37,889 bases of DNA from the NCBI GenBank assembly GCA_964355015.1, contig CAYHCE010000030.1:1-37889 (forward strand), in the 5' to 3' direction. The notes below the pieces were generated by a model. The model saw only the letters and a program-made list of their open reading frames with translations, did no database searches and was not told the DNA's origin. The position numbers and the translations under genes were made by a program. Below, piece after piece: positions 16,946 through 24,568 of this stretch. Position 1 is the first letter of the stretch, and the number at the start of each line of letters is the position of its first letter. This DNA is from CAYHCE01 sp964355015. GTDB taxonomy: Bacteria > Cyanobacteriota > Cyanobacteriia > PCC-6307 > Cyanobiaceae.

Positions 16946-17100
16946 TACCTGCCGCGAGCCTGGCATGCCTATCTATAGGTGGGTAGATGAATGGTAAGGC
17001 CCCGCTGGCCGACCTTCACCAGCTCGAGGCGACAGCCGTTCCAGATCAGCCTCCACGGCCTCAAGGCAGAACTCATTCGCTTTTCCATGCTTCCAAAGTG

Positions 17101-17426
17101 TCAGGCAGCAGGTTCGTGCACCTGAAAACCATTGGCTTCCGGGTCGCAGGCCCACATCACAAATCCCGGACCAGGCCAGTTTTCGCTGAACACATCGCCC
17201 CCGGGCGTGCAGCCGCTTCCCGGGCCTCCGAAAGGCTCGGGATTGGGAAGTGTAACTTCAGCGCCGTGGCCTCTCTGCGCTGGAGTGGCGATTGAATCGT
17301 GATGCCAGCGGCTATGGGGGCTGGAAGGCGGAGGAGAAGAAGTTGACTGTCAGGAGATTGAAGCACGGTAAGATCTTCTGAATCCTTGGTGTAGACAAGG
17401 AGACCGGCACGCGCAGGACCTGACAT
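17101..17426 (-). pseudogene. Decayed VOC/glyoxalase-family gene
   Basis: The reverse strand encodes RAGLLVYTKDSEDL, then VLQSPDSQLLLLRLPAPIAA and KLHFPIPSLSEAREAA. In another frame it gives DVFSENWPGPGFVMWACDPE, NGFQVHEPAA and a stop. Together these are the order of a small vicinal-oxygen-chelate protein. Two defects are visible: a frameshift near 17210, and an in-frame loss of roughly 20 residues between YTKDSEDL and VLQSPD, where the family normally has its AFYE-type helix. It is presumably non-functional. Confidence 0.7.
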
Positions 17427-17486
17427 GGAAGCTCCTGCGAGTGACCTCGGTGTCGGCTGTTTGCCGTCAGCATCAGGCCGTCAGCC

Positions 17487-17978
17487 TCAGAATCCTGGGA
17501 ACAGATTGGCTCTGAGCCGATCATCCTCCAGCAGCTTCCAGTCAGGCAGGCCCGAGGGCAGCGCTTGAAAGGCCACAGCCTCTTCACGATTGACTGGCAG
17601 GGGACCATCCGGGAAGGGCGGCATGGAATGGAATTCCAGATAGGCCGGAGCCGACAGGAATGCAGCGTAAAAGATGTTGGAGTCAGTCCCGCCGGTCAGG
17701 GCGAACTGAAATCCGTTCTGGCTGAGCTGGGGAGTTCCGCCTTGTCCGTCGGACAGGCGAAGCAGGTTGTCGCCGGTGAAGGGCGCGTTGCCGGGAATCC
17801 ACTTCCCTGCCGGGTAGAGATCCAGGATGCGGGCCTCGTTTCGGTATCCGAGTGCCTTCCAGATGGCGTACCAGCCGTCACCTTCAGGATCTGCCTCCCT
17901 GAGCAGGATGCCGCCGGCAAGGATCGGGTCATCCCTGAACGGAGCCGGCAGGCTGGATGCGCCCCATTTCCACACCAC
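17487..17978 (-). CDS. Unrecognised protein, probably a 5'-truncated remnant
   Basis: The reverse strand carries 163 codons with protein-like composition: FRDDPILAGGILLREADPEG, WYAIWKALGYRNEARILDLY, NGFQFALTGGTDSNIFYAAF and the C-terminus WKLLEDDRLRANLFPGF. No family is recognised. The open frame continues upstream as HCDAGIVVWKWG before a TGA, with only GTG or GTGGTG available as a start and no ribosome-binding site. It therefore looks like the C-terminal part of a longer protein. It sits between a decayed VOC gene and the guanidine riboswitch. Confidence 0.45.
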   Translation of the reverse strand: MVWKWGASSLPAPFRDDPILAGGILLREADPEGDGWYAIWKALGYRNEARILDLYPAGKWIPGNAPFTGDNLLRLSDGQGGTPQLSQNGFQFALTGGTDSNIFYAAFLSAPAYLEFHSMPPFPDGPLPVNREEAVAFQALPSGLPDWKLLEDDRLRANLFPGF

Positions 17979-18004
17979 GATCCCGGCATCGCAATGCCCT
18001 GGCG

Positions 18005-18018
18005 GTAATCATTTTCAC
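18005..18018 (+). promoter_or_regulatory. NtcA-like half-matched site before the guanidine operon
   Basis: GTA-N8-CAC lies about 75 nt upstream of the riboswitch. It differs from the NtcA consensus GTA-N8-TAC at one base, the same variant seen in front of the Nit1C operon. No good TAN3T element follows at 22 bases, so support is weak. Confidence 0.3.
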
Positions 18019-18090
18019 TCCACCGATCCAGCTGCGCTCTTGGTAGCCGCTGCGACAACGCTCGTTCTCATCCGGGGTGAACATCCAGCA

Positions 18091-18216
18091 GCGGAAGCAG
18101 TTTCTAGGGTTCCGATCCCGGTTCGGCTCGCCTCGGCGCGCCACGGTATGTCTGGTCCGAGAGGAACTCACCGGGGTCACCCGGTTGCACGGAGGGATAA
18201 AAGCCCGGGAGACCGC
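18091..18216 (+). promoter_or_regulatory. Guanidine-I riboswitch (ykkC class)
   Basis: The hallmark conserved segments occur in order: CTAGGGTTCCG (18104-18114), CTGGTCCGAGAG (18152-18163), ACCCGGTTGCACGG (about 18179-18192) and GGGATAAAAGCCCGGGAGA (18194-18212). GCGG at 18091-18094 can pair with CCGC at 18213-18216 to close the outer stem. These match the guanidine-I aptamer. It ends 22 nt before the start codon of the guanidine hydrolase, which predicts expression when guanidine is present. No clear terminator or alternate U-rich hairpin was seen, so the switching mode (translation or termination) is open. Confidence 0.95.
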
Positions 18217-18238
18217 CTCACCCCACCCGTGCCCGTCC

Positions 18239-19429
18239 ATGACAGATTCTTGCGGCCCTGAAGGGGCGTTCGAGCGGCGCCCTCCTACCCAGGGGGCAGA
18301 AGCCCTGGAGAAAGAAGCCCGCCTGCCCCTCACCGGCTGGCAGCAGGAGGTGGATCAGGGTCTGCGCTACGGCCTCGAAGCGGCCGAGAGCATCGTCGAT
18401 CGGCGCATCTCCACCTTCTCTCGCGGTGAGCTGCCCCACTACGCGGGCATCAACACCTTCATGAAGGCGCCCTACATCGAGGACGTACACCGTGTCGGTG
18501 AGTTCGATGTGGCGATCGTGGGCGTGCCCCACGACAGCGGCACCACCTACCGCCCCGGCACCCGCTTCGGGCCCCAGGGCATCCGCCGCATCTCCGCCCT
18601 CTACACCCCCTACAACTACGAGATGGGGGTGGATCTGCGCGAGTCGATCAGGCTCTGCGATGTCGGCGACATCTTCACCATCCCCGCCAACAACGAAAAA
18701 TCCTTCGATCAGATCTCCAAGGGGGTGGCCCACGTGTTCGCCAGCGGCGCCTTTCCGATCATCCTCGGCGGCGACCACTCGATCGGCTTCCCCACCGTGC
18801 GCGGTGTCTGCCGTCACCTGGGTGACAAGAAGGTGGGCATCATCCACTTCGACCGCCACGTCGACACCCAGGAGATCGACCTCGACGAGCGCATGCACAC
18901 CTGCCCCTGGTTCCATGCCACCAACATGGCCAACGCCCCGGCCGAAAATCTGGTGCAGCTGGGCATCGGTGGCTGGCAGGTGCCGCGCGAGGGCGTGAAG
19001 GTGTGCCGTGAGCGCGGCACCAACGTGCTCACGGTCACGGACATCTGTGACATGGGCCTGGAGGCCGCGGCGAAGTTCGCGATCGAGCGAGCCACCGACG
19101 GCACCGACTGCGTCTACATCTCCTTCGACATCGACTGCATCGACGCCGGCTTCGTGCCCGGCACCGGCTGGCCTGAACCGGGCGGCCTGCTGCCCCGTGA
19201 AGCCCTCAAGCTGCTGGAGCTGATCGTGCGCAACGTGCCCGTCTGTGGCCTCGAGGTGGTGGAGGTCTCCCCCCCCTACGACGTCAGCGACATGACCTCG
19301 CTGATGGCCACTCGCGTGATCTGCGACACCATGGCCCACCTGGTGGTGAGCGGCCAGCTGCCGCGCCAGCAGAAGCCGGGATGGCTTCACGACAGCTGCA
19401 ACATGGCCGTCGATCAGAAGTGGAGGTGA
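18239..19429 (+). CDS. gdmH: Guanidine hydrolase (nickel ureohydrolase, Sll1077 type)
   Basis: This 396-aa ureohydrolase is predicted to split guanidine into urea and ammonia. Metal ligands are visible at His180 (GGDHS), Asp205, His207 and Asp209 (FDRHVDT), and Asp297 and Asp299 (SFDIDCID). Trp311 in GTGWPEPGG and the DSGTTYRPG loop near residue 99-107 differ from agmatinases and resemble the Synechocystis guanidine hydrolase. The riboswitch and two nickel-chaperone genes next door support guanidine over agmatine. The frame is open upstream to 18077, but that part encodes the riboswitch, so the ATG giving MTDSCGPEG is the real start. No good Shine-Dalgarno sequence precedes it. Annotation pipelines would probably call it agmatinase (speB). 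Confidence 0.93.
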   Translation: MTDSCGPEGAFERRPPTQGAEALEKEARLPLTGWQQEVDQGLRYGLEAAESIVDRRISTFSRGELPHYAGINTFMKAPYIEDVHRVGEFDVAIVGVPHDSGTTYRPGTRFGPQGIRRISALYTPYNYEMGVDLRESIRLCDVGDIFTIPANNEKSFDQISKGVAHVFASGAFPIILGGDHSIGFPTVRGVCRHLGDKKVGIIHFDRHVDTQEIDLDERMHTCPWFHATNMANAPAENLVQLGIGGWQVPREGVKVCRERGTNVLTVTDICDMGLEAAAKFAIERATDGTDCVYISFDIDCIDAGFVPGTGWPEPGGLLPREALKLLELIVRNVPVCGLEVVEVSPPYDVSDMTSLMATRVICDTMAHLVVSGQLPRQQKPGWLHDSCNMAVDQKWR

Positions 19430-19432
19430 GCC

Positions 19433-19816
19433 ATGCACGAAGTCGACCTGACCCGCTGCCTGCTGCTCTCGCTCCACCAATGGAAGCAGCAGCACGCGCC
19501 CCACACGCCCGTGGTGGAGGCGGTCCATCTCCAGGTGGGTGACTTCACCTGCGCCGAGCCCGATGCCCTCCTCTTCACCTGGGGCGCCCTGGTGAAGGAC
19601 GGCTGGCTGGCCGGCTCGAGGCTGGAGATCGAACGCGTTCCCCTGCTGGCCCGCTGCGTCGGCTGCGGCTCCCCCTACTCCCCCGCTGCGGACCACGCCT
19701 ACCGCTCCCCCTGCTGCGATCAGCCGATGGAGGACATCCTCAGCGGCCGCGAACTGCGCATCCGCTGCGTGGAGTACCACCTGCCCACCCCAGCACCCCG
19801 AACCGTCGCCGTCTGA
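19433..19816 (+). CDS. ghaA: HypA-like nickel chaperone for guanidine hydrolase
   Basis: This 127-aa HypA-type protein starts MHEVDLTRCLL; the N-terminal Met-His-Glu is the nickel site of HypA. The zinc domain has Cys75 and Cys78 (CVGC), but the second pair is adjacent, Cys94-Cys95 (SPCCDQ), not the usual CPxC, so zinc geometry may be altered. It begins 3 nt after the hydrolase stop. No hydrogenase structural gene is present in the window, so a dedicated role in loading nickel into the guanidine hydrolase is more likely than hydrogenase maturation. Its Synechocystis counterpart, Sll1078, lies next to Sll1077. Confidence 0.9.
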   Translation: MHEVDLTRCLLLSLHQWKQQHAPHTPVVEAVHLQVGDFTCAEPDALLFTWGALVKDGWLAGSRLEIERVPLLARCVGCGSPYSPAADHAYRSPCCDQPMEDILSGRELRIRCVEYHLPTPAPRTVAV

Positions 19817-19818
19817 CC

Positions 19819-20547
19819 ATGCACATGCCCCTCCAGGACACGCTCGGCCTCAACCTGCTGGCCGCCAATCAGCACCAGGCCGACCACAACCGCCAGCACT
19901 TCGACGCCTGGAAGCTGCTCTGCCTCAACGTGATGAGCAGCCCCGGCGCCGGCAAGACCTCCCTGCTGGAAGCCACCATCACCGCCCTCTCCCCCGACCT
20001 CGCGATGGCCGTGCTGGAAGGCGACATGACCACCCTGCTCGATGCTCAGCGGCTCGAGGCGGTGGGCGTTCCCGTGGTGCCGATCACCACCGGCCGCGCC
20101 TGTCACCTCGATGCGGCGATGGTGCGTGGAGGGCTGGTGCAGCTCGAAGAGCGGCTGAACCCCGCCACTCTCGATCTGCTCTGGGTGGAGAACGTGGGCA
20201 ACCTCGTCTGCCCGGCCGAGTTCGAGGTGGGTGAGCATCTCAAGGTGGCGCTGCTGAGCGTCACCGAAGGCGACGACAAACCGCTCAAGTACCCGGTGAT
20301 GTTCCGCGAAGCGGACTGCGTGCTGATCACCAAGCTGGATCTGCTGCCCTACCTGCCCGTGGAGGTGAGCCGCATCGAAGCCAACATCCACGCCGTCAAC
20401 CCCGATGCCACGGTGTTCCAGCTCTCGGCCAGCAGCGGCCAGGGCATGGCAGCCTGGCACCGCTGGCTGCTCGACACGGTGCGTGACCACGCCCTGGCCG
20501 GCTCCGCAGCGGCCGTGGCGGATCGGCCCCAGCTGGTGAGCGCCTGA
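19819..20547 (+). CDS. ghaB: HypB-like nickel-inserting GTPase for guanidine hydrolase
   Basis: This 242-aa SIMIBI-class GTPase has its P-loop SSPGAGKTSLLE at residues 40-51 and continues with LEGDMTT and ITTGRACHLDA. It also has ENVGNLVCPAEFEVGEH, LLSVTEGDDKPLKYP and ITKLDLLPYL (guanine specificity region). The GTPase-domain metal ligands of HypB are present as Cys95, His96 and Cys131. The N-terminal CXXCGC high-affinity nickel motif of E. coli HypB and histidine-rich tails are absent. It follows ghaA by two bases and its stop shares one base with the next start. The role is nickel delivery to the ureohydrolase together with the HypA-like protein. Confidence 0.92.
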   Translation: MHMPLQDTLGLNLLAANQHQADHNRQHFDAWKLLCLNVMSSPGAGKTSLLEATITALSPDLAMAVLEGDMTTLLDAQRLEAVGVPVVPITTGRACHLDAAMVRGGLVQLEERLNPATLDLLWVENVGNLVCPAEFEVGEHLKVALLSVTEGDDKPLKYPVMFREADCVLITKLDLLPYLPVEVSRIEANIHAVNPDATVFQLSASSGQGMAAWHRWLLDTVRDHALAGSAAAVADRPQLVSA

Positions 20548-21884
20548 TGAGCACCTGCGAGGAGCTCAAACGGGATCTGCACAGCCAGGGCGTCAAGTAC
20601 GCCCTGGCGAGCTTCGTCGATCTGCACGGCACCGGCAAGGCCAAGGCCGTTCCCCTCGATCATTTCGAGGCGATGCTGGCAGGCTCCGAGCTGTTCACCG
20701 GCGCCGCCCTCGATGGCGTGCCGCAGGACGTCAGCGACGACGAGGTGGCCGCCATCCCCGATCCCGCCACCGCCACCGTGCTGCCCTGGCGCCGCGACGT
20801 GGTCTGGCTGGCCAGCAGCCTGCACCTGCACGGCGAACCGTTCGAGGCCTGCAGCCGCAACATCCTCCACCGCTCCCTGCAGGCAGCTGCGCGGCTGGGC
20901 TTCCGCTTCAACCTCGGCATCGAGACCGAATTCTTCGTGCTGCGCCGCAGCGAAAGCGGCGCCGTCGTGCCAGCCAGCAACCGCGACAGGCTCGAGAAAC
21001 CCTGCTACGACCTCACGGGCCTGCTCGACAATCTCGACTGGCTCGATGAGCTGGTTCAGGCGATGAACGCGCTCGGCTGGGGCGTTTATTCCTTCGACCA
21101 CGAAGACGGCAACGGCCAGTTTGAGACCGACTTCGCCTATGCCGAGGCGATGACCATGGCGGATCGGCTCACCTTCTTCAGGTTGATGGTGAAGGAGATC
21201 ACCCATCGTCACGGCCTGATCGCCAGCTTCATGCCCAAGCCCTTCGGCGATCGCACCGGCAGCGGCGCCCACTTCAACATGTCGCTGGCCGATCCGGACA
21301 GCGGCCGCAACCTCTTCGCCACCGACACGCCTGGCGAGATCACGCCTCTGGCGGAGCGGTTCATCGCCGGCATCCTGCGCCACGCGCCGGCGATCTGCGC
21401 CGTGATCGCCCCCACCGTGAACAGCTACAAGCGGCTGGTGGCCCAGGGCAGCATGAGCGGCTTCACCTGGGCGCCGGTCTTCGTCTGCTATGGCAACAAC
21501 AACCGCACCAATATGTTGCGCATTCCCTCCGCCGGCGGACGGGTGGAATGCCGCGCCGCCGACAGCTCCTGCAATGCCTATCTCGGCGCCGCGCTGATCC
21601 TGGCGGCAGGCCTCGAAGGCATCCGCGAGGAGCTCGATCCCGGCCCGCCCAATCTCGTCAACGCCTACCGCCTCAGCCCCGAACAACGGGCCGAGCGGGG
21701 ACTGCGCACGCTGCCGCGCACGCTCGGCGAAGCGATCGAGGCCTTCGCCGCCGATCCCCTCTCCCGATCGGTATTCGGCGATGCGATGTTCGAGGCTTTC
21801 GTCTCGTACAAGAGAGCCGAGTGGGCGGATTACCACGGAGCTGTATCCGAATGGGAGCTGAAGCGATACCTCGACTTCTTCTGA
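20547..21884 (+). CDS. glnT: Type III glutamine synthetase-like enzyme (GlnT family), guanidine-operon copy
   Basis: This 445-aa GlnT-type enzyme shows ALASFVDLHGTGKAKAVP, LGIETEFFVLR, SFDHEDGNGQFETDF, GSGAHFNMSLAD, YGNNNRTNMLRIP and CRAADSSCNAYLG, covering the metal, glutamate and ATP sites of the superfamily. It resembles the copy at 14580-15866 in all blocks but is clearly diverged. The ATG overlaps the HypB stop (TGATG), so it is translated with the guanidine genes. Ammonia released from guanidine is the obvious substrate. Glutamylation of an amine is an alternative, since GlnT relatives include gamma-glutamylamide synthetases. A 73-nt gap separates it from the transporter. Confidence 0.92.
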   Translation: MSTCEELKRDLHSQGVKYALASFVDLHGTGKAKAVPLDHFEAMLAGSELFTGAALDGVPQDVSDDEVAAIPDPATATVLPWRRDVVWLASSLHLHGEPFEACSRNILHRSLQAAARLGFRFNLGIETEFFVLRRSESGAVVPASNRDRLEKPCYDLTGLLDNLDWLDELVQAMNALGWGVYSFDHEDGNGQFETDFAYAEAMTMADRLTFFRLMVKEITHRHGLIASFMPKPFGDRTGSGAHFNMSLADPDSGRNLFATDTPGEITPLAERFIAGILRHAPAICAVIAPTVNSYKRLVAQGSMSGFTWAPVFVCYGNNNRTNMLRIPSAGGRVECRAADSSCNAYLGAALILAAGLEGIREELDPGPPNLVNAYRLSPEQRAERGLRTLPRTLGEAIEAFAADPLSRSVFGDAMFEAFVSYKRAEWADYHGAVSEWELKRYLDFF

Positions 21885-21957
21885 TCCCCGCCGTTCCCGA
21901 TCCGGCCCTCTGCCGGAGCGCAACCTTCCCGGATTTCGACTCCACCGCTGCCCATCC

Positions 21958-23004
21958 ATGACCCAGCTCGCCAACCACCAGCCCCAGCCCAGGTCCGCCG
22001 CCCACCGCAGCCGCACTCTGCGCCGTCCGCTCAGCCTGCTGCTGCTGGCCGTCTGCAGCGGTGCCCTGCTGACCAGCTGCCAGAAGCCGCCGCAGCAGGG
22101 CACCGCGCCGGTGCGCATCGGCTACAGCGCCTGGCCGGGCTGGTTCCCCTGGAAGGTCGCCGAAACCAACGGCCTGTTCGAGAAGGCCGGCGTCCCCGTC
22201 ACCCTGCAGTGGTTCGACGGCTACCTCGATTCGATCAACGCGCTCAATGCCGGCCAGCTCGACTGCAACAGCCAGACCCTCAACGACACGATCAGTTCGA
22301 TCGCCGGCGGCGCCGACCTGAAGGTGGTGCTCACCAACGACAACTCCACCGGCAACGACCAGATCATCGCGGCCGAGGGCATTGCCGGCATGGCGCAGCT
22401 GAAGGGCAGGAAGGTGGCCGCCGAGGAGGGCACCGTCGACCACTACCTGTTGCTGCTCGGCCTCAAGAAGGCCGGCCTCACCGCCAAGGACATCGAGTTC
22501 GTGCCGCTCGAGACCGGCGCCGCCGCGGCCGCCTTCGCCGCCGGCAAGGTGGATGCGGTGGGCGTGTTCGCCCCCTTCACCACCCAGGCGCTGAAGCGCC
22601 CCGGCAGCACCACCGTCACCTCCTCCAAGGAGTTCCCGGGCGCGATCAGCGATCACCTCGTCTGCCGCAGCGAGTTCGTGGAGAAGAATCCCGAGCAGCT
22701 GCAGAAGGTGGTGGATGCCTGGTTCGCCACCCTCAGGGAGATCAAGGCGAACCCTGGCCCGAGCCTCAAGATCATGGCCGAGCGGGCGGGCGTGAGCGAG
22801 GCCGAATACAAGGCCTACGACGCCGGCACCACGATCTTCAGCCTGGAGCAGAACCGCGAGGCCCTCAAGCCGGGCGACACGATGGCGTCCCTGCCCTTCG
22901 CCGCTGCCCAGATCAGCTCCTTCCTGCAGGAAGTGGGCCTGGCCAAGACACCGCCCGATCTCACCAAGCTGTTCGACTCCCGCTTCGTGGATGCCACCAA
23001 GTGA
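21958..23004 (+). CDS. ABC transporter substrate-binding lipoprotein (probable guanidine-related uptake)
   Basis: This 348-aa periplasmic binding protein is of the NrtA/SsuA/TauA-like group. Residues 20-42 form a lipoprotein signal ending in the lipobox LLTSC, so the protein is tethered at Cys. The mature part starts VRIGYSAWPGWFPWKVAETN and contains QLDCNSQTLNDTISSI, KVAAEEGTVDHYLLLLGL and VDAVGVFAPFTTQAL, typical of this fold. It is in the guanidine operon with its permease and ATPase, the same order as Synechocystis sll1080-1082. The ligand is inferred from context (guanidine or a substituted guanidine). Confidence 0.9.
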   Translation: MTQLANHQPQPRSAAHRSRTLRRPLSLLLLAVCSGALLTSCQKPPQQGTAPVRIGYSAWPGWFPWKVAETNGLFEKAGVPVTLQWFDGYLDSINALNAGQLDCNSQTLNDTISSIAGGADLKVVLTNDNSTGNDQIIAAEGIAGMAQLKGRKVAAEEGTVDHYLLLLGLKKAGLTAKDIEFVPLETGAAAAAFAAGKVDAVGVFAPFTTQALKRPGSTTVTSSKEFPGAISDHLVCRSEFVEKNPEQLQKVVDAWFATLREIKANPGPSLKIMAERAGVSEAEYKAYDAGTTIFSLEQNREALKPGDTMASLPFAAAQISSFLQEVGLAKTPPDLTKLFDSRFVDATK

Positions 23005-23014
23005 GGAAGCGGTC

Positions 23015-23791
23015 ATGACCCTTCCTCCGGCGCTCGGCCGCGCCTGCCGCAATCCCTGGGTGCTGGGTCCGCTCGGCATCCTCGCGGTGCTTGTGCTGTG
23101 GCAGCTGATCAGCGCCAGCGGAGCCGTGGACAAGCTCTTCCTGCCCAGCCCGCAGGCGGTCTGGCTGGCTGCCCATGAGCAGGCCAGTTCGGGGCTCCTG
23201 ATGCAGGACGCCTTCGCCAGCATCCAGCGCGTCTTCCTGGGCTTCGCCCTCTCCGCCGCGCTGGCCCTGCCCCTGGGGATCGTCATGGGCAGCAACCAGA
23301 TGATCTGCCGCACGCTGGAGCCGTTGCTGGGCCTGGTGCGCTACATGCCGGCGCCGGCATTCATTCCGCTGCTGATCATCTATTTCGGGCTGGGGGAGTT
23401 GCCCAAGGTGCTGCTGATCTTCATCGGCACCTTCTTCTTCAACACGCTGATGATCATGGATGCGGTGAAGTTCGTGCCACCCGAGCTGCTCGAAACCGCC
23501 CTCACTCTCGGTGGCCGCGGCCTGCCGATCCTCACCAGGGTGGTGGCTCCGTTCATCGCACCCCAGGTGATCGATGCCTACCGCATCAACATGGCCTCGG
23601 CCTGGAACCTGGTGATCGTGGCCGAACTGGTGGCCGCCAACGAGGGCCTGGGCAAGCGCATCAGCCTGGCCCAGCGCTTCCTGCGCACCGACGAGATCTT
23701 CGTGGGCCTGATCGTGATCGGCCTGATCGGCCTGCTGATCGATCTGGGCTTCCGCTTCCTGCTGCGCCGCACCTGCACCTGGGCCACCTGA
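23015..23791 (+). CDS. ABC transporter permease (NrtB/SsuC-like)
   Basis: This 258-aa inner-membrane protein has about six helices. It shows the binding-protein-dependent permease region: LVVAELVAANEGLGKRISLAQ (EAA-like loop, residues about 200-218), IDAYRINMASAWNLVIVAE and LGLVRYMPAPAFIPLLIIYFG. The start is the ATG giving MTLPPALGRA, preceded by GAGGAAG at good distance. It begins ten bases after the binding-protein stop and ends three bases before the ATPase gene. It forms the membrane channel of the guanidine-operon transporter. Confidence 0.92.
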   Translation: MTLPPALGRACRNPWVLGPLGILAVLVLWQLISASGAVDKLFLPSPQAVWLAAHEQASSGLLMQDAFASIQRVFLGFALSAALALPLGIVMGSNQMICRTLEPLLGLVRYMPAPAFIPLLIIYFGLGELPKVLLIFIGTFFFNTLMIMDAVKFVPPELLETALTLGGRGLPILTRVVAPFIAPQVIDAYRINMASAWNLVIVAELVAANEGLGKRISLAQRFLRTDEIFVGLIVIGLIGLLIDLGFRFLLRRTCTWAT

Positions 23792-23794
23792 AAG

Positions 23795-24565
23795 ATGCAC
23801 CTCTCCGTTTCGGCCGTCAGCAAGACCTACGGGCACGGCCGCAACGCCAAGCTCGTGCTCGACGACATCAGTTTCGAGATCAGCTCCGGCGAGTTCGTGG
23901 CCCTGGTGGGCAGCTCCGGCTCCGGCAAGTCCACCGTGATGCGGCTGATTGCCGGCCTCGAGCGCCCCAGCAGCGGCGTGATCCAGATCGACGGCCAGCC
24001 GGTGCGGGGCCCGGGCTCCGACCGGGGCATGGTGTTCCAGAAATACAGCCTCTATCCCTGGATGACGGCGGCCGACAACGTGGCCTTCGGCATGAAGCTG
24101 CAGGGACTGTCCCGACGGCTGGTGCGCGAGCGCACCGGTTACTTTCTCGAGGTGGTGGGTCTTCAGGATGCCGCCCGCAGGCTGCCGCGCGAGCTGTCCG
24201 GCGGCATGCAGCAGCGGATCGCCATCGCCCGCGCCCTGGCCGCCGATCCCAAGGTGGTGCTGCTCGATGAGCCGTTCGGGGCGCTGGATCTGCAGATCCG
24301 CGAATCGATGCAGGAGTTCCTGTATCAGCTCTGGGAGCGCTCGGGCCTGACGGCCCTGCTGATCACCCACGACCTCGAGGAGGCCCTGCTGCTGGCCAAC
24401 CGGGTGCACATCATGGCGCCGCGGCCCGGACGCATCGTCCGCAGCGTGGCGGCCGATCTCGACCGCAGCGACCTGGCCCATCTGCGGGTGTCCCCCCCGT
24501 TCCTGGAGCTGCGCGAAGAGCTGGCGGCCTGCCTGCGGGGCCTCAATGCCGGCGTCCCCGCCTAG
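23795..24565 (+). CDS. ABC transporter ATP-binding protein
   Basis: This 256-aa nucleotide-binding subunit has Walker A GSSGSGKST (near residue 38), a Q-loop in VFQKYSLYPWMTAADNV, signature LSGGMQQR, Walker B VVLLDEPFGALD and the switch His in LLITHDLEEALLLANRV. It matches NrtD/SsuB-like ATPases, consistent with its binding protein and permease. The start follows the permease stop after three bases. It powers uptake by the operon's transporter. Confidence 0.94.
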   Translation: MHLSVSAVSKTYGHGRNAKLVLDDISFEISSGEFVALVGSSGSGKSTVMRLIAGLERPSSGVIQIDGQPVRGPGSDRGMVFQKYSLYPWMTAADNVAFGMKLQGLSRRLVRERTGYFLEVVGLQDAARRLPRELSGGMQQRIAIARALAADPKVVLLDEPFGALDLQIRESMQEFLYQLWERSGLTALLITHDLEEALLLANRVHIMAPRPGRIVRSVAADLDRSDLAHLRVSPPFLELREELAACLRGLNAGVPA

Positions 24566-24568
24566 ATC

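Noticed and set aside
18077..18238. In-frame 54-codon extension of the guanidine hydrolase
   Set aside because: The stretch encodes the guanidine-I riboswitch, and the resulting peptide has no protein-like character.
18239..19429. Agmatinase (SpeB) identity
   Set aside because: The riboswitch, the adjacent HypA/HypB-like genes and the GTGWPEPGG loop fit guanidine hydrolase better.
19433..20547. Hydrogenase maturation role for the HypA and HypB genes
   Set aside because: No hydrogenase or other hyp gene is in the window, and both genes are embedded in the guanidine operon.
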